Assembly (NCBI RefSeq): GCF_018603905.1
Contig: NZ_JAHFZZ010000004.1
Location: 620,001 to 684,000, forward strand
Length of the DNA: 64,000 nt
Reading direction: 5' to 3'
Source: Nonomuraea sp. NEAU-A123
GTDB taxonomy: Bacteria; Actinomycetota; Actinomycetes; Streptosporangiales; Streptosporangiaceae
Shown here in pieces: positions 49,270-57,249 of this stretch. A program made the translations under genes and the position numbers. Each line of letters starts with the position of its first letter. Position 1 is the stretch's first letter. The notes beneath the pieces are model-generated. The model made no database searches and was not told where the DNA came from. It saw only the letters and a program-made list of their open reading frames with translations.

Positions 49270-49712
49270 CTTTCTGCTCCTTGTTGTTGTGGTGAATGTC
49301 CGCCGTACAGCAGTTGGCGCATGTCGAGCTCGCGTTCGTGTTCACCGCCGGAATGCAGCGTGTATCTCATGCAGAGCCACGTACCCCGACCTGCCGATAC
49401 TCACCAGGCGTGGCGGGAAGAGAGTGCGGCAAACGCCCTGATGAGGAGACATGGGCGCTCGACTGCTCGGGGCCCATAGATCTACTTTGTAAAGGCGAGC
49501 CGCCGCGTGGGTTGCCGTCCTTCAACAACACAAACCCCCGTGCCTGTACGGCAAGCCAACGCACCCGCCACCCGCCGCCCAGGGCGGAGGGCCCTCCAGG
49601 AAGACGGCCTCTGACCCGCACGTGGCGGGCCGCCGTGACGGCCCGCCGAACCCGGTGGCGTGGTAGCGCGCGACCCGGGCCACCCGAGCGCCGATGAGAC
49701 TCGAAGCGAAGA
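49270..49712. other. Gene-free spacer of mixed composition
   Basis: I see no gene in these 443 bp. The half next to the cyclase gene shares its lower GC. The other half is GC-rich and contains the hairpin listed separately. Open frames across it have no recognisable content. Confidence 0.5.
49624..49647 (-). terminator. Hairpin downstream of uridine-kinase-like gene
   Basis: GGCGGGCCG (49624-49632) and CGGCCCGCC (49639-49647) form a perfect 9-bp stem with a 6-base loop, about 65 bp beyond the stop at 49713. A terminator for the leftward transcript is the simplest reading. Confidence 0.5.
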
Positions 49713-50246
49713 TCAACAGTTGACGTTGACCAGATCGGCCCGCGCCCGCGTGTCGTCGGCGTCGAACCATTCCTGCTCGGTGGCGAACCAGACCCGCCAC
49801 CGGGGTTCAAGCTCAGGACCATCGCGCTCGACCACCCGACGCAGCCGCACGTCTTCGGGAGCCTCCACCCAGATGGTGAACGCCAGCAGGTGAGCCGCCG
49901 ACCTGCGGGCCGTGCCCACGCCTTCGATGATCAGGACCGGCGCGGCAGGGACCGTGATCAGGTCGGTGTATTCACCGCGTACCCAGTCATAGCGGCGGAA
50001 CGCGCCCGGGAGTCCACGCTGGAGCGGCCGGAGCACCTGCGTGTCGAGGGCGTCGAACCAGCCGCCGGGGCCCTCGTCCCACGGGACCGGGAAGTCGTCG
50101 CTGTGCACCACCTGGCAGCCGAGTTCGGCCGCCAGTTCGCCCGCGAACGTGGTCTTGCCGGATCCGGCGGGGCCGTCGACGGCGACCAGGCGGACCGGCC
50201 CGCACGACGGATCGAGTGCCTGGATGCGACGGGCGGGCGATTTCAC
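49713..50246 (-). CDS. Uridine kinase-like P-loop protein
   Basis: A 177-residue nucleoside-kinase-like protein. RLVAVDGPAGSGKTTFAGEL (Walker A GPAGSGKT) is followed by VVHSDDFPVPWDEGPGGWFD, the substrate-contacting DDF region typical of uridine kinase-type proteins, and VLIIEGVGTARR (Walker B-like). The C-terminal part has the RRVVERDG lid arginines. The start is taken as GTG 50246, where the fold begins; the long in-frame upstream region overlaps the divergent CoA-transferase. The true substrate is uncertain since many actinomycete members are uncharacterised. Confidence 0.8.
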   Translation of the reverse strand: MKSPARRIQALDPSCGPVRLVAVDGPAGSGKTTFAGELAAELGCQVVHSDDFPVPWDEGPGGWFDALDTQVLRPLQRGLPGAFRRYDWVRGEYTDLITVPAAPVLIIEGVGTARRSAAHLLAFTIWVEAPEDVRLRRVVERDGPELEPRWRVWFATEQEWFDADDTRARADLVNVNC

Positions 50247-50324
50247 GGCTCCCAGGGTAGGTGAAGGGAACACGGAGCCTGAAAGAATACTCTTTCGCCA
50301 CGAACGCGATTCTGGAGGCTGACC

Positions 50325-51512
50325 TTGTCCGGACCCCTTGGCGACATTGTGGTGCTGGATCTGTCCAGGGCACTGGCGGGCCCGCATGCCGCCCAGATGC
50401 TCGGCGATCTCGGCGCACGGGTGATCAAGGTGGAGCATCCGGACGGGGGTGACGAGTCTCGGGGTTGGGGACCGCCCTTTGTCGGGCCGGATCACGATAT
50501 TTCCACTTATTTTCTGGCGGCGAACCGCAACAAACAGTCCATCGCCGTCGACCTGAAGTCCGCCGAGGGCAAACGGCTGGTCGAGCGGCTGGTCCGGCAG
50601 AGCGACGTGCTCATCGAGAACTTCCGTACCGGCGTGCTCGACCGCTTGGGCTTCTCCATCGAGCGGTTGCACGAGCTCAACCCGCGCCTGGTCATCCTGT
50701 CGATCACCGGGTTCGGCCACGACGGGCCCGAGGGCGGGCGGCCGGGCTACGACCAGATCGCCCAGGGCGAGGCCGGTCTGATGTCGCTGACCGGCCCCTC
50801 AGCCGACCAGCCGTACCGTGTCGGCGCGTCCATTGCCGATCTGCTGGCGGGCATCCACGGCGCGTACGGCGTGGCCGGAGCACTCTACGAGCGGGAGCGG
50901 ACCGGCAAGGGCCGGGTGGTGCGCACCTCCCTGCTGGCCGCTGTCACCGGGGTGCACTCCTACCACGGCACCGCGTGGACCGTGGGCGGTCAGGTGCCCC
51001 GCGCGAACGGCAACCACCACGCCTCGATCGCCCCCTACGGCGCCTTCCATTGCGCCGACGGGATGCTGCAGATCGCCGCCGCCAACGACGGTCAGTGGAA
51101 GAAGGTGGCAGCCCTACTGGACATAGATCCAAATATGGCTAAATATGCGACGAACAGGGATAGATTCGCGCACCGGGATGAGCTGATCGCCGACATGGAG
51201 AAGGCTCTGGTCGCGCACGACCGCGGCCACTGGCTGGCAAGGCTGGGCGAGGCCGGAGTGCCCGCGGGCGCGATCCGGTCGATCGACGAGGTCTACTCCT
51301 GGGACCAGACCCGCTCGCAGGGCCTGGTGATCGAGGTGGACCACCCCGTACTCGGCCGCATCGAACTGCCGGGCCCGCCCCTGCGCTTCGAGAACGGCCC
51401 AGAAGACAACAGCCCAGAAGACAACGGTGCCGAGGTGGTGCACACCGCGCCGCCCGCGCTGGGCCAGGACGGCGACGCCGTGCTCGGCTGGCTCGAAGAG
51501 CGCGAGGGGTGA
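50325..51512 (+). CDS. CaiB/BaiF-type (family III) CoA-transferase
   Basis: A 395-residue enzyme moving CoA between carboxylic acids. LGDIVVLDLSRALAGPHAAQMLGDLGARVIKVEHP is the family opening, followed by LAANRNKQSIAVDLK, LSITGFGHDGPEGGRPGYDQIAQGEAGLMSLTG (containing the conserved Gly-Tyr-Asp, with the catalytic Asp) and PYGAFHCADGMLQIAAAND. The TTG at 50325 has GGAGG six bases upstream. A short PEDN repeat lies near the C-terminus. It is followed by an acyl-CoA carboxyltransferase, which suggests acyl-CoA metabolism; donor and acceptor are unknown. Confidence 0.9.
   Translation: MSGPLGDIVVLDLSRALAGPHAAQMLGDLGARVIKVEHPDGGDESRGWGPPFVGPDHDISTYFLAANRNKQSIAVDLKSAEGKRLVERLVRQSDVLIENFRTGVLDRLGFSIERLHELNPRLVILSITGFGHDGPEGGRPGYDQIAQGEAGLMSLTGPSADQPYRVGASIADLLAGIHGAYGVAGALYERERTGKGRVVRTSLLAAVTGVHSYHGTAWTVGGQVPRANGNHHASIAPYGAFHCADGMLQIAAANDGQWKKVAALLDIDPNMAKYATNRDRFAHRDELIADMEKALVAHDRGHWLARLGEAGVPAGAIRSIDEVYSWDQTRSQGLVIEVDHPVLGRIELPGPPLRFENGPEDNSPEDNGAEVVHTAPPALGQDGDAVLGWLEEREG
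51396..51425. repeat. 15-bp direct duplication in CoA-transferase gene
   Basis: GGCCCAGAAGACAAC (51396-51410) and AGCCCAGAAGACAAC (51411-51425) abut, encoding GPEDN-SPEDN near the C-terminus. Confidence 0.85.
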
Positions 51513-51582
51513 TGCGGATCAGGTGGCACCGGCGGGCATTCTCGTGCGTCAGCCTTGCAACATCGCCGGATAGTAGGGAGCC

Positions 51583-53073
51583 ATGGTGAGCCGTCCGGAC
51601 GCGCGCACGCTGATCGAAACGGTCCTCGACGCGGGATCGTGGAAGTCGTGGGACGCGCCGCCCGCCGATCCGGTGGCGCCGGGCTCTTCCTACGCCGACG
51701 AATTGGCCACGGCCCGCGCCAAGTCCGGCTACGACGAGTCGATCATCACCGGGGAGGGTCTTCTCGACGGACGCCGGGTCGCCGTCGTGGTCTCGGAGTT
51801 CTCGTTCATGGCCGGGTCGATCGGGGTGGCGGCGGCCGAGCGGGTCGTCGTCGCGGCCGAGCGGGCCACCCGCGAGCGGCTGCCGCTGCTGGCCGCGCCC
51901 GCCTCGGGCGGCACCAGGATGCAGGAGGGCGCGCTCGCGTTCGTGCAGATGGTGAAGATCACCGCGGCGGTGCAGGCGCATCGCGCGGCGGGCCTGCCGT
52001 TCGTGGTCTATCTGCGGCATCCGACGACCGGCGGGGTGTTCGCGTCGTGGGGGTCGCTCGGGCATGTCACGGCCGCGGAGCCGGGGGCGCTGATCGGGTT
52101 CATCGGGCCGAGGGTGTTCGAGTCGCTGCACGGCTATCCGTTCCCCGAAGGCGTACAGGTGGCGGAGAACCTGCACGAGCACGGGCTGGTCGACGCGGTG
52201 GTGTCGGCCGAGGACGCGCGGGAGATCGCGATCAGCGCGCTGAAGGTGCTGTGCGCCGAGCGCACCGGGCTGGTCGCCGGCGAGCCGCCCGAGGAGGATC
52301 TGCGGCCGGTGGAGGCGTGGGAGGCGATCACCCGCTCGCGCCGCGACGACCGCCCCGGCGCGCGCACGCTGCTCAAGCTGGCCGCCACCGACGTGACCCC
52401 GCTCACCGGCAACGGCGCGGGCGAGAACGAGCCGGGCCTGCTGCTGGCGCTCGCGCGGTTCGGCAGCGCGCCGGCCGTCGTGCTCGGCCAGGACCGGCGC
52501 AGGGCGCGGCCCAACTCGCCGCTCGGCCCCGGCGGGCTGCGGATGGCCAGGCGCGGCATGCGGCTGGCCGCCGAGCTGGGGCTGCCGCTGGTCACCGTGA
52601 TCGACACAGCGGGCGCGGCGCTGTCGAAGGCGGCCGAGGAGGGCGGGCTGGCCGCGGAGATCGCCCGCTGCCTGGCCGACCTGGTCATGCTCAACGCGCC
52701 GACGGTGTGCCTGCTGCTCGGCGAGGGCGCGGGCGGTGCGGCGCTCGCCCTGCTGCCGGCCGACCGGGTGCTGTGCGCCCAGCACGCGTGGCTGTCGCCG
52801 CTGCCGCCGGAGGGCGCCTCGGCGATCCTGTATCGCAGCGTGGACTTCGCGCCGGAGATCGCCCAGTTGCAGGGGGTGCGCGCCACCGACCTGCGGCGTG
52901 ACGGGATCGTCGACCGGGTGATCCCGGAGGTGCCCGACGCCGCGTACGAGCCGCGCGCGTTCTGCGAGCGGGTGGGGCGGGCGCTGGAGTACGAGATCGT
53001 TGAGCTGCTGGCGCGGAGCCCGGCGGACCGTCGTACGGCCCGCCAGGCCCGTTACCGCAACCTGGGCGGTTAG
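51583..53073 (+). CDS. Fused acyl-CoA carboxyltransferase (AccD-AccA type)
   Basis: A 496-residue carboxyltransferase combining beta- and alpha-type halves. The first half has the crotonase-fold VSEFSFMAGSIGVAAAERVV, LPLLAAPASGGTRMQEGALAF and LIGFIGPRVFESLHG, as in AccD. The second half has GLPLVTVIDTAGAALSKAAEEGG and LLLGEGAGGAALALLPADRVL, as in AccA. It would transfer CO2 from carboxybiotin to acetyl-, propionyl- or another acyl-CoA; the biotin carboxylase/carrier subunit is not in the window. No N-terminal zinc finger is present. It ends overlapping the convergent gene at 53070 by four bases. Confidence 0.88.
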   Translation: MVSRPDARTLIETVLDAGSWKSWDAPPADPVAPGSSYADELATARAKSGYDESIITGEGLLDGRRVAVVVSEFSFMAGSIGVAAAERVVVAAERATRERLPLLAAPASGGTRMQEGALAFVQMVKITAAVQAHRAAGLPFVVYLRHPTTGGVFASWGSLGHVTAAEPGALIGFIGPRVFESLHGYPFPEGVQVAENLHEHGLVDAVVSAEDAREIAISALKVLCAERTGLVAGEPPEEDLRPVEAWEAITRSRRDDRPGARTLLKLAATDVTPLTGNGAGENEPGLLLALARFGSAPAVVLGQDRRRARPNSPLGPGGLRMARRGMRLAAELGLPLVTVIDTAGAALSKAAEEGGLAAEIARCLADLVMLNAPTVCLLLGEGAGGAALALLPADRVLCAQHAWLSPLPPEGASAILYRSVDFAPEIAQLQGVRATDLRRDGIVDRVIPEVPDAAYEPRAFCERVGRALEYEIVELLARSPADRRTARQARYRNLGG

Positions 53074-55079
53074 TCGTCCAGCTCCTTCGGTTCGTACGTC
53101 CAGAGCACGCGGCCGTCGGCGGCGTAGCCGGTGAACCGCATGCCCGGCCAGAACAGCCCTTGTTTGGTATCCGCCTTGGGCACCGTCCCGGCGAACAGCA
53201 CCACGCCCTGCCCCCAGGGGTCGGGCACCGTGCTCGCGGTGGCGTGCCGGCCGCCCTTGAGCGTGACGTCGACCTTGGCTGTGCCCGGCAGGGTGAAGCC
53301 GTACCACTGCCCCAGGTGGGACGACCAGTTCAGCGGGCGCTCCGGGGCGGCGACCAGGTCGCTCAGCTTCCCGCCCGGAGCGGGCTGGAAGGAGCCGGGC
53401 TGTTCCTTGCCGTCCTTCCACCACTTGACGCATGATCCGTCGTGGAGGTCGGCGGTGAGCCCGCCGTCGAAGACGTGGCCGGCGTCCAGGGGCTTCTTGT
53501 CGCCCCAGCACCACTGACGGCTCAAGCGGATCTGTTCGAGTTGCTTGCCCCGCACCTTGTACGTGAACGCGCCGATCTTGGCGTCGAGCGGGTACTTGAC
53601 CCACCACACGGGCGCGGGCAGGTCCTTGCCGCGTATCAGCGTGGCGGGCAGGCGCCGTCCGTCTTCCAGGACCGCGTCGACGGACAGCCAGTCGTCCTCG
53701 GCCGTGCCGAAGGAGACGACGCTGCCCGGCAGCGGCAGGTAGGTCTTCACCTCGTTGCGGGAGAACGAGCCGAACGGAGCTTGTGGCTTCACGCTGGAGC
53801 AATTGAGCTGGGGCACGCCTTCGTAGGCGGTGCCACCGGAGGCGCACAGCTGCAGGTCGTTCTCCACGCCCTTATAGGGGTATGTGCCGAACAAGAGCTG
53901 TACCGGCCCGTTGCTGAAGTCGTCGGTGCCGGGGACGGGGATGGGCTCACCGGTCGGCTTGAAGGCCGACTTCGGCTGCCTCATACGACGCGGGTAGTCC
54001 TTGCGCCAGAGCTGCTTGCCCGCGGCGTCATAGCCCGCCACCCAGCCGCCGGCGGTCCAGTCGAGCCGCGCCAGGCGTGCGACGGTGAACAGGTTGCGGT
54101 CGAGGCCCCACGGATCCGGGACGCCCTCCACGGTGATCGGCGCGTCGGAGCCGGTCGTCAGCACGATCTTGGCGGTGTCCCTGCCCGTGGCGGTGTAGAT
54201 CAGGCCCTCGTCGGAGAAGATCGCCGGCACGGGGTCCGGTGTCGGATCCTTCGTGTCCAGGTTGATCCAGCCGAGCTCTTTGCCCTGGCGGAACCAGAAG
54301 ATCCTGCGGCCCAGGACCTTGAAGTCGTAGGGGCGCACGGTGACCTCGCCGGGCAGTCGCATCGCCTGGCCGATCGGCGTGCCCCTCCGGCTCTCGTGAA
54401 TGAGGTAATTGGGCGACGTGTCCGAGCCCTGCCTGCCCTTGGCGTCGGTGAATTCCACCTTGGACACCCGGTCCCGGGCCGACAGCGCCAGCGTCCAGAT
54501 GACCATCGGGGCGCCCTCGGACCGGTGCAGGGTGGCCTCCACCCGCCTGCCGTCCGTCAGCACGGCCGTGACCTTCGTCACGTCGGTCTGGGTCAGGCCG
54601 TAGTCCACGTAGGCGGACGGGGCGTCGGTCCGGGTGGAGCCCTCGTACGTGCCGCTGCGTTCCATGATCTCGGCCATTCGCAGGTCGTGGCACGAGCCGA
54701 AGGCAGCGCTGTCCGCGGGCTGGGCGACGTAGCACACCAAGGGAGCGCCGGCCCGGTCCCGGGCGAACCACAGACGCAGCGGTTTGCCCTGCGCCGGATC
54801 GTCCACCAGCACCTGCTCCCCAGCCGCCGTCTTGCCCTCCATGAGCTGTGTGTAGACCCCGTCGGGATCGTTCGCGCTGTTGCGGCCCAGGCCCCCGTTG
54901 AGCAGGAAGGGGACGAAGACAGCGAGCAGGGCGATGGGCAGGGCGGCCAGCAGCCACCGCCCGCGGGGCACCGGCGGGGGAGTGCGGCGCTGGACTTCGA
55001 CCCAGGCGTTCGGCCTGGCCGGGAAGGTCTGGGCGCGGGCTTCGAGCGCCGCGCGCAGCCGTGCTTCCAGATCGCTCAC
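53070..55079 (-). CDS. Single-pass membrane protein coupled to ECF sigma factor
   Basis: A 669-residue protein. The first ~40 residues are cytoplasmic (SDLEARLRAALEARAQTF), followed by a transmembrane helix (WLLAALPIALLAVFVPFLL, ~42-60) and a very large extracytoplasmic region with repeated segments such as DGRRVEATLHR, DGRRLPATLIRG and KGGRHATASTVPDPWG. It overlaps the sigma factor gene by GTGA, so it is translated with it. In actinomycetes this position is often taken by a membrane partner that holds the sigma factor until a signal arrives; no zinc anti-sigma motif is visible, so a role as sensor or anti-sigma protein is inference. No enzyme motif seen. Confidence 0.68.
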   Translation of the reverse strand: MSDLEARLRAALEARAQTFPARPNAWVEVQRRTPPPVPRGRWLLAALPIALLAVFVPFLLNGGLGRNSANDPDGVYTQLMEGKTAAGEQVLVDDPAQGKPLRLWFARDRAGAPLVCYVAQPADSAAFGSCHDLRMAEIMERSGTYEGSTRTDAPSAYVDYGLTQTDVTKVTAVLTDGRRVEATLHRSEGAPMVIWTLALSARDRVSKVEFTDAKGRQGSDTSPNYLIHESRRGTPIGQAMRLPGEVTVRPYDFKVLGRRIFWFRQGKELGWINLDTKDPTPDPVPAIFSDEGLIYTATGRDTAKIVLTTGSDAPITVEGVPDPWGLDRNLFTVARLARLDWTAGGWVAGYDAAGKQLWRKDYPRRMRQPKSAFKPTGEPIPVPGTDDFSNGPVQLLFGTYPYKGVENDLQLCASGGTAYEGVPQLNCSSVKPQAPFGSFSRNEVKTYLPLPGSVVSFGTAEDDWLSVDAVLEDGRRLPATLIRGKDLPAPVWWVKYPLDAKIGAFTYKVRGKQLEQIRLSRQWCWGDKKPLDAGHVFDGGLTADLHDGSCVKWWKDGKEQPGSFQPAPGGKLSDLVAAPERPLNWSSHLGQWYGFTLPGTAKVDVTLKGGRHATASTVPDPWGQGVVLFAGTVPKADTKQGLFWPGMRFTGYAADGRVLWTYEPKELDD

Positions 55080-55573
55080 TGGTCCTCCTCCTTGAGCGCC
55101 TTGCCCAGCGCGGCCAGGGCCCTGCTGGCGTGGGTCTTGACCGAACCGGCCGAGACGCCCATGACGTCGGCGATCTCGCGTTCGGACAGGTCGAGCCAGT
55201 AACGCAGGACGAGGGCCTCGCGCTGCCTGCGCGGGAGGCGGTCGAGCGCCGTCAGCAGTTCGCGGTGCTCCTCGGCGACGATCACCGCGTGCTCGCTGCT
55301 GTGTTCCGGCTCTGGAGGATCGGGGCGGCGTAACCGGACCAGCCTGAGGTGCCGCAGGCGGTTGCGGGTGAGGTTGCAGACGATCGTGCGCAGGTAGGCG
55401 ACCGCCGCCCCGTCGTCGCGCAGCCGCCTGACGTGCAGCCGGGAGAACGCCTCCTGGGCGATGTCCTCCGGGTCGTCGGCGCCGAGCAGCCCCGCCAGCC
55501 GTACCAGCGGCTGGTAGTGGGCGGCGAACAGTTCGGCGAATGACGGCTGCGCCATGGTGGAGGAGTCGATCAC
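55076..55573 (-). CDS. ECF sigma factor (SigE-type)
   Basis: A 165-residue RNA polymerase sigma factor. Region 2 is FAELFAAHYQPLVRLAGLLGADDPEDIAQEAFSRLH, including the conserved DxxDIAQEAF core helix. Region 4 is LPRRQREALVLRYWLDLSEREIADVMGVSAGSVKTHASRAL. It lacks an extra C-terminal domain. The start could be the GTG at 55573 or the ATG at 55555; neither has a clear ribosome site. It is coupled by a 4-bp overlap to the membrane protein that is its probable partner. The promoters it reads are not evident. Confidence 0.9.
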   Translation of the reverse strand: MIDSSTMAQPSFAELFAAHYQPLVRLAGLLGADDPEDIAQEAFSRLHVRRLRDDGAAVAYLRTIVCNLTRNRLRHLRLVRLRRPDPPEPEHSSEHAVIVAEEHRELLTALDRLPRRQREALVLRYWLDLSEREIADVMGVSAGSVKTHASRALAALGKALKEEDQ

Positions 55574-55606
55574 AGTACAAAGACACCCAAGGCGGGTGTC
55601 GGTTGA

Positions 55607-56005
55607 CTAGGGGACCGGAATCCGTTCGACGCGGATCGAGAAGACCTCCTCGCGGGGCACCACGACCTCGTAGGCGCCATGGTCGACCATCCAGTAGCCG
55701 AGTGCCTCCGCCTTCATGCCGCTGTGCCCCGTGTAGGCGATGTGCAGGCCGTCGTCGTCCTCGTCGAGCACGATGCACGGCTCGCCGCCGAAGGCCCCCA
55801 CGGTGCGGATCAGCACCAGCCATTCGAGCTCGGAGCGGTTGACCGAGCGCCGCCAGTAGCCGCCGGAGCCCGCCTCGAACCCGTCGAGCTCCTCCTCGCT
55901 GAACAGCACGACCTGGTCGCTGTCGGGGCCGAGCGCGGCGGGCAGCGTGCGCTCGGCGAAGCGGGCGACGAAGCCGGAGGCCACGGGGGTGATGTCGTCG
56001 CTCAT
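55607..56005 (-). CDS. Hypothetical protein, unknown family
   Basis: A 132-residue acidic protein without signal or membrane helix. Features are LPAALGPDSDQVVLFSEEELDGFEAGSGGYWRRS and a middle EPCIVLDEDDDGLHIAYTGHSGMKAEALGYWMVDH. The alternation of strands and acidic stretches suggests a small beta-rich fold, but I cannot name it. It overlaps the upstream gene at 56002 by ATGA, so the two are co-expressed and perhaps work together. Confidence 0.6.
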   Translation of the reverse strand: MSDDITPVASGFVARFAERTLPAALGPDSDQVVLFSEEELDGFEAGSGGYWRRSVNRSELEWLVLIRTVGAFGGEPCIVLDEDDDGLHIAYTGHSGMKAEALGYWMVDHGAYEVVVPREEVFSIRVERIPVP

Positions 56006-56448
56006 GTGGCGGGCCGCCAGGTGAGCCCGTCGTAGGCGGCGAAGGGGCGCTCGTGCTCGCGCGTGATGTGCACGATCTCGGCGCCCGCGGGGATGGGGAT
56101 CGGCGTGGTGTGGAACTGCGGGATCACGTGGTCGCGTGAGGTGGTGAACCCGTTTCCGGCGAACGGCGGCGTGTCGCTCCAGTCGCCGCCCATATGAGGT
56201 CCGTACGGGACGGCGTAGGTGTCGGCGTCGCGGGCGTACCAGCGCATGACATAGAGCTCGGGCACGTCCGCCGTCAGCTCCGATCCCTCGAAGGAAAGGT
56301 CGAGTCCGTAGTAGAGCTGCCTGGGAGTCGTCAGCCGGGCGCAGTCCTGCAACCGGTAGACGTAGCCGGAGATGACCGTGCGTTTACCCGAAAGGTAGGG
56401 CACGAGCAGACGCGGCGGGACGACCTTCTGCATCTGCGTTCTGCTCAC
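56002..56448 (-). CDS. Hypothetical protein, coupled to 55607 gene
   Basis: A 148-residue basic protein with no signal peptide or membrane helix. It has KRTVISGYVYRLQDCARLTTPRQLYYGLDLSFEG and LYVMRWYARDADTYAVPYGPHMGG, with a His-rich FHTTPIPIPAGAEIVHITREHERPF near the end. The general look (Arg/His/Tyr-rich, glycine turns, near an acidic partner) recalls enzymatic effector/immunity pairs, but I see no firm motif. The GTG/ATG start region has no special feature. The downstream acidic gene overlaps by four bases. Confidence 0.58.
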   Translation of the reverse strand: MSRTQMQKVVPPRLLVPYLSGKRTVISGYVYRLQDCARLTTPRQLYYGLDLSFEGSELTADVPELYVMRWYARDADTYAVPYGPHMGGDWSDTPPFAGNGFTTSRDHVIPQFHTTPIPIPAGAEIVHITREHERPFAAYDGLTWRPAT

Positions 56449-56457
56449 TGTTCCACT

Positions 56458-57249
56458 TTACGATCGCTGGACACCTAGTACGCGATGTTCCAGACATGGC
56501 AGGGCGGTCCTGGCCGCGGCGGTCACCTCGGGGTCGACCTCCACGACCTGGATGCCCGGGCCGGTGCCCAGGTCCGCGCGGACCACGCCGAGCGGATCGA
56601 CCAGCATGCTGCGGCCTACCCCGAATCCGTCAGTCGACTCGGCCGGATTGGGCGCCTGCCCGACGGCGGCGGTCCACGTCGTGTTCTCCAGCGCCCGCGC
56701 CCGCACCAGCGTGATCCAGTGGTCCTCCTTGAGCGGGCCCGACCCCCATGCGGCGATGACCGCGAACAGCTCGGCGCCCTGGTCGACCAGGGCCCTGGCC
56801 AGCTCGGGGAAGCGGACGTCGTAGCAGGTGATCAGCCCGACGCGGAGCCCCGCCAGCTCCACCACGACAGGCTCGGCGCCGGGGGCGACCAGCTCGGACT
56901 CCTTCGCGCCGAAGGAGTCGAACAGGTGGATCTTCCGGTATGTGGCCTGGATGGCGCCCTGCGCGTCGATGGCCACGGCGGTGTTGTGCACCCGGTCCGG
57001 GCCCGGCTCGAACACGCCGGCGATCACCGCGACGCCGTGCTCGCGGGCCGCCTCGGCCACGCCGGAGACGAACGGCCCGTCGAGCGGCTCGGCCAGCTCG
57101 GTGATGCGGCTGCCGTAGCGGGTCAGCGTCGCTTCCGGGAAGATCGCCAGGTCGGCGCCGTCGGCTTTGGCGAGCGCTTCGCGGACCCTCTTGAGGTTGG
57201 CAGACGGGTCAGGAGACACCGGGATCTGGCAGAGGGCGATTCTGGTCAC
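56458..57249 (-). CDS. Carbon-nitrogen hydrolase (nitrilase superfamily)
   Basis: A 263-residue amidase-type enzyme with the complete Glu-Lys-Cys triad: LAIFPEATL (Glu39), YRKIHLFDSFG (Lys106) and VGLITCYDVRFPE (Cys142). Length and motifs fit the omega-amidase/deaminated-glutathione amidase or N-carbamoyl/aliphatic amidase branches, which hydrolyse terminal amides. Start is the GTG at 57249, which lies inside the end of the upstream DUF418 gene, so they are in one operon. Substrate not deducible. Confidence 0.9.
   Translation of the reverse strand: MTRIALCQIPVSPDPSANLKRVREALAKADGADLAIFPEATLTRYGSRITELAEPLDGPFVSGVAEAAREHGVAVIAGVFEPGPDRVHNTAVAIDAQGAIQATYRKIHLFDSFGAKESELVAPGAEPVVVELAGLRVGLITCYDVRFPELARALVDQGAELFAVIAAWGSGPLKEDHWITLVRARALENTTWTAAVGQAPNPAESTDGFGVGRSMLVDPLGVVRADLGTGPGIQVVEVDPEVTAAARTALPCLEHRVLGVQRS

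Noticed and set aside
49270..49712. Possible tRNA or small RNA gene in the spacer
   Set aside because: I found no cloverleaf arms or conserved TTC-type loop; only a simple hairpin that suits a terminator.
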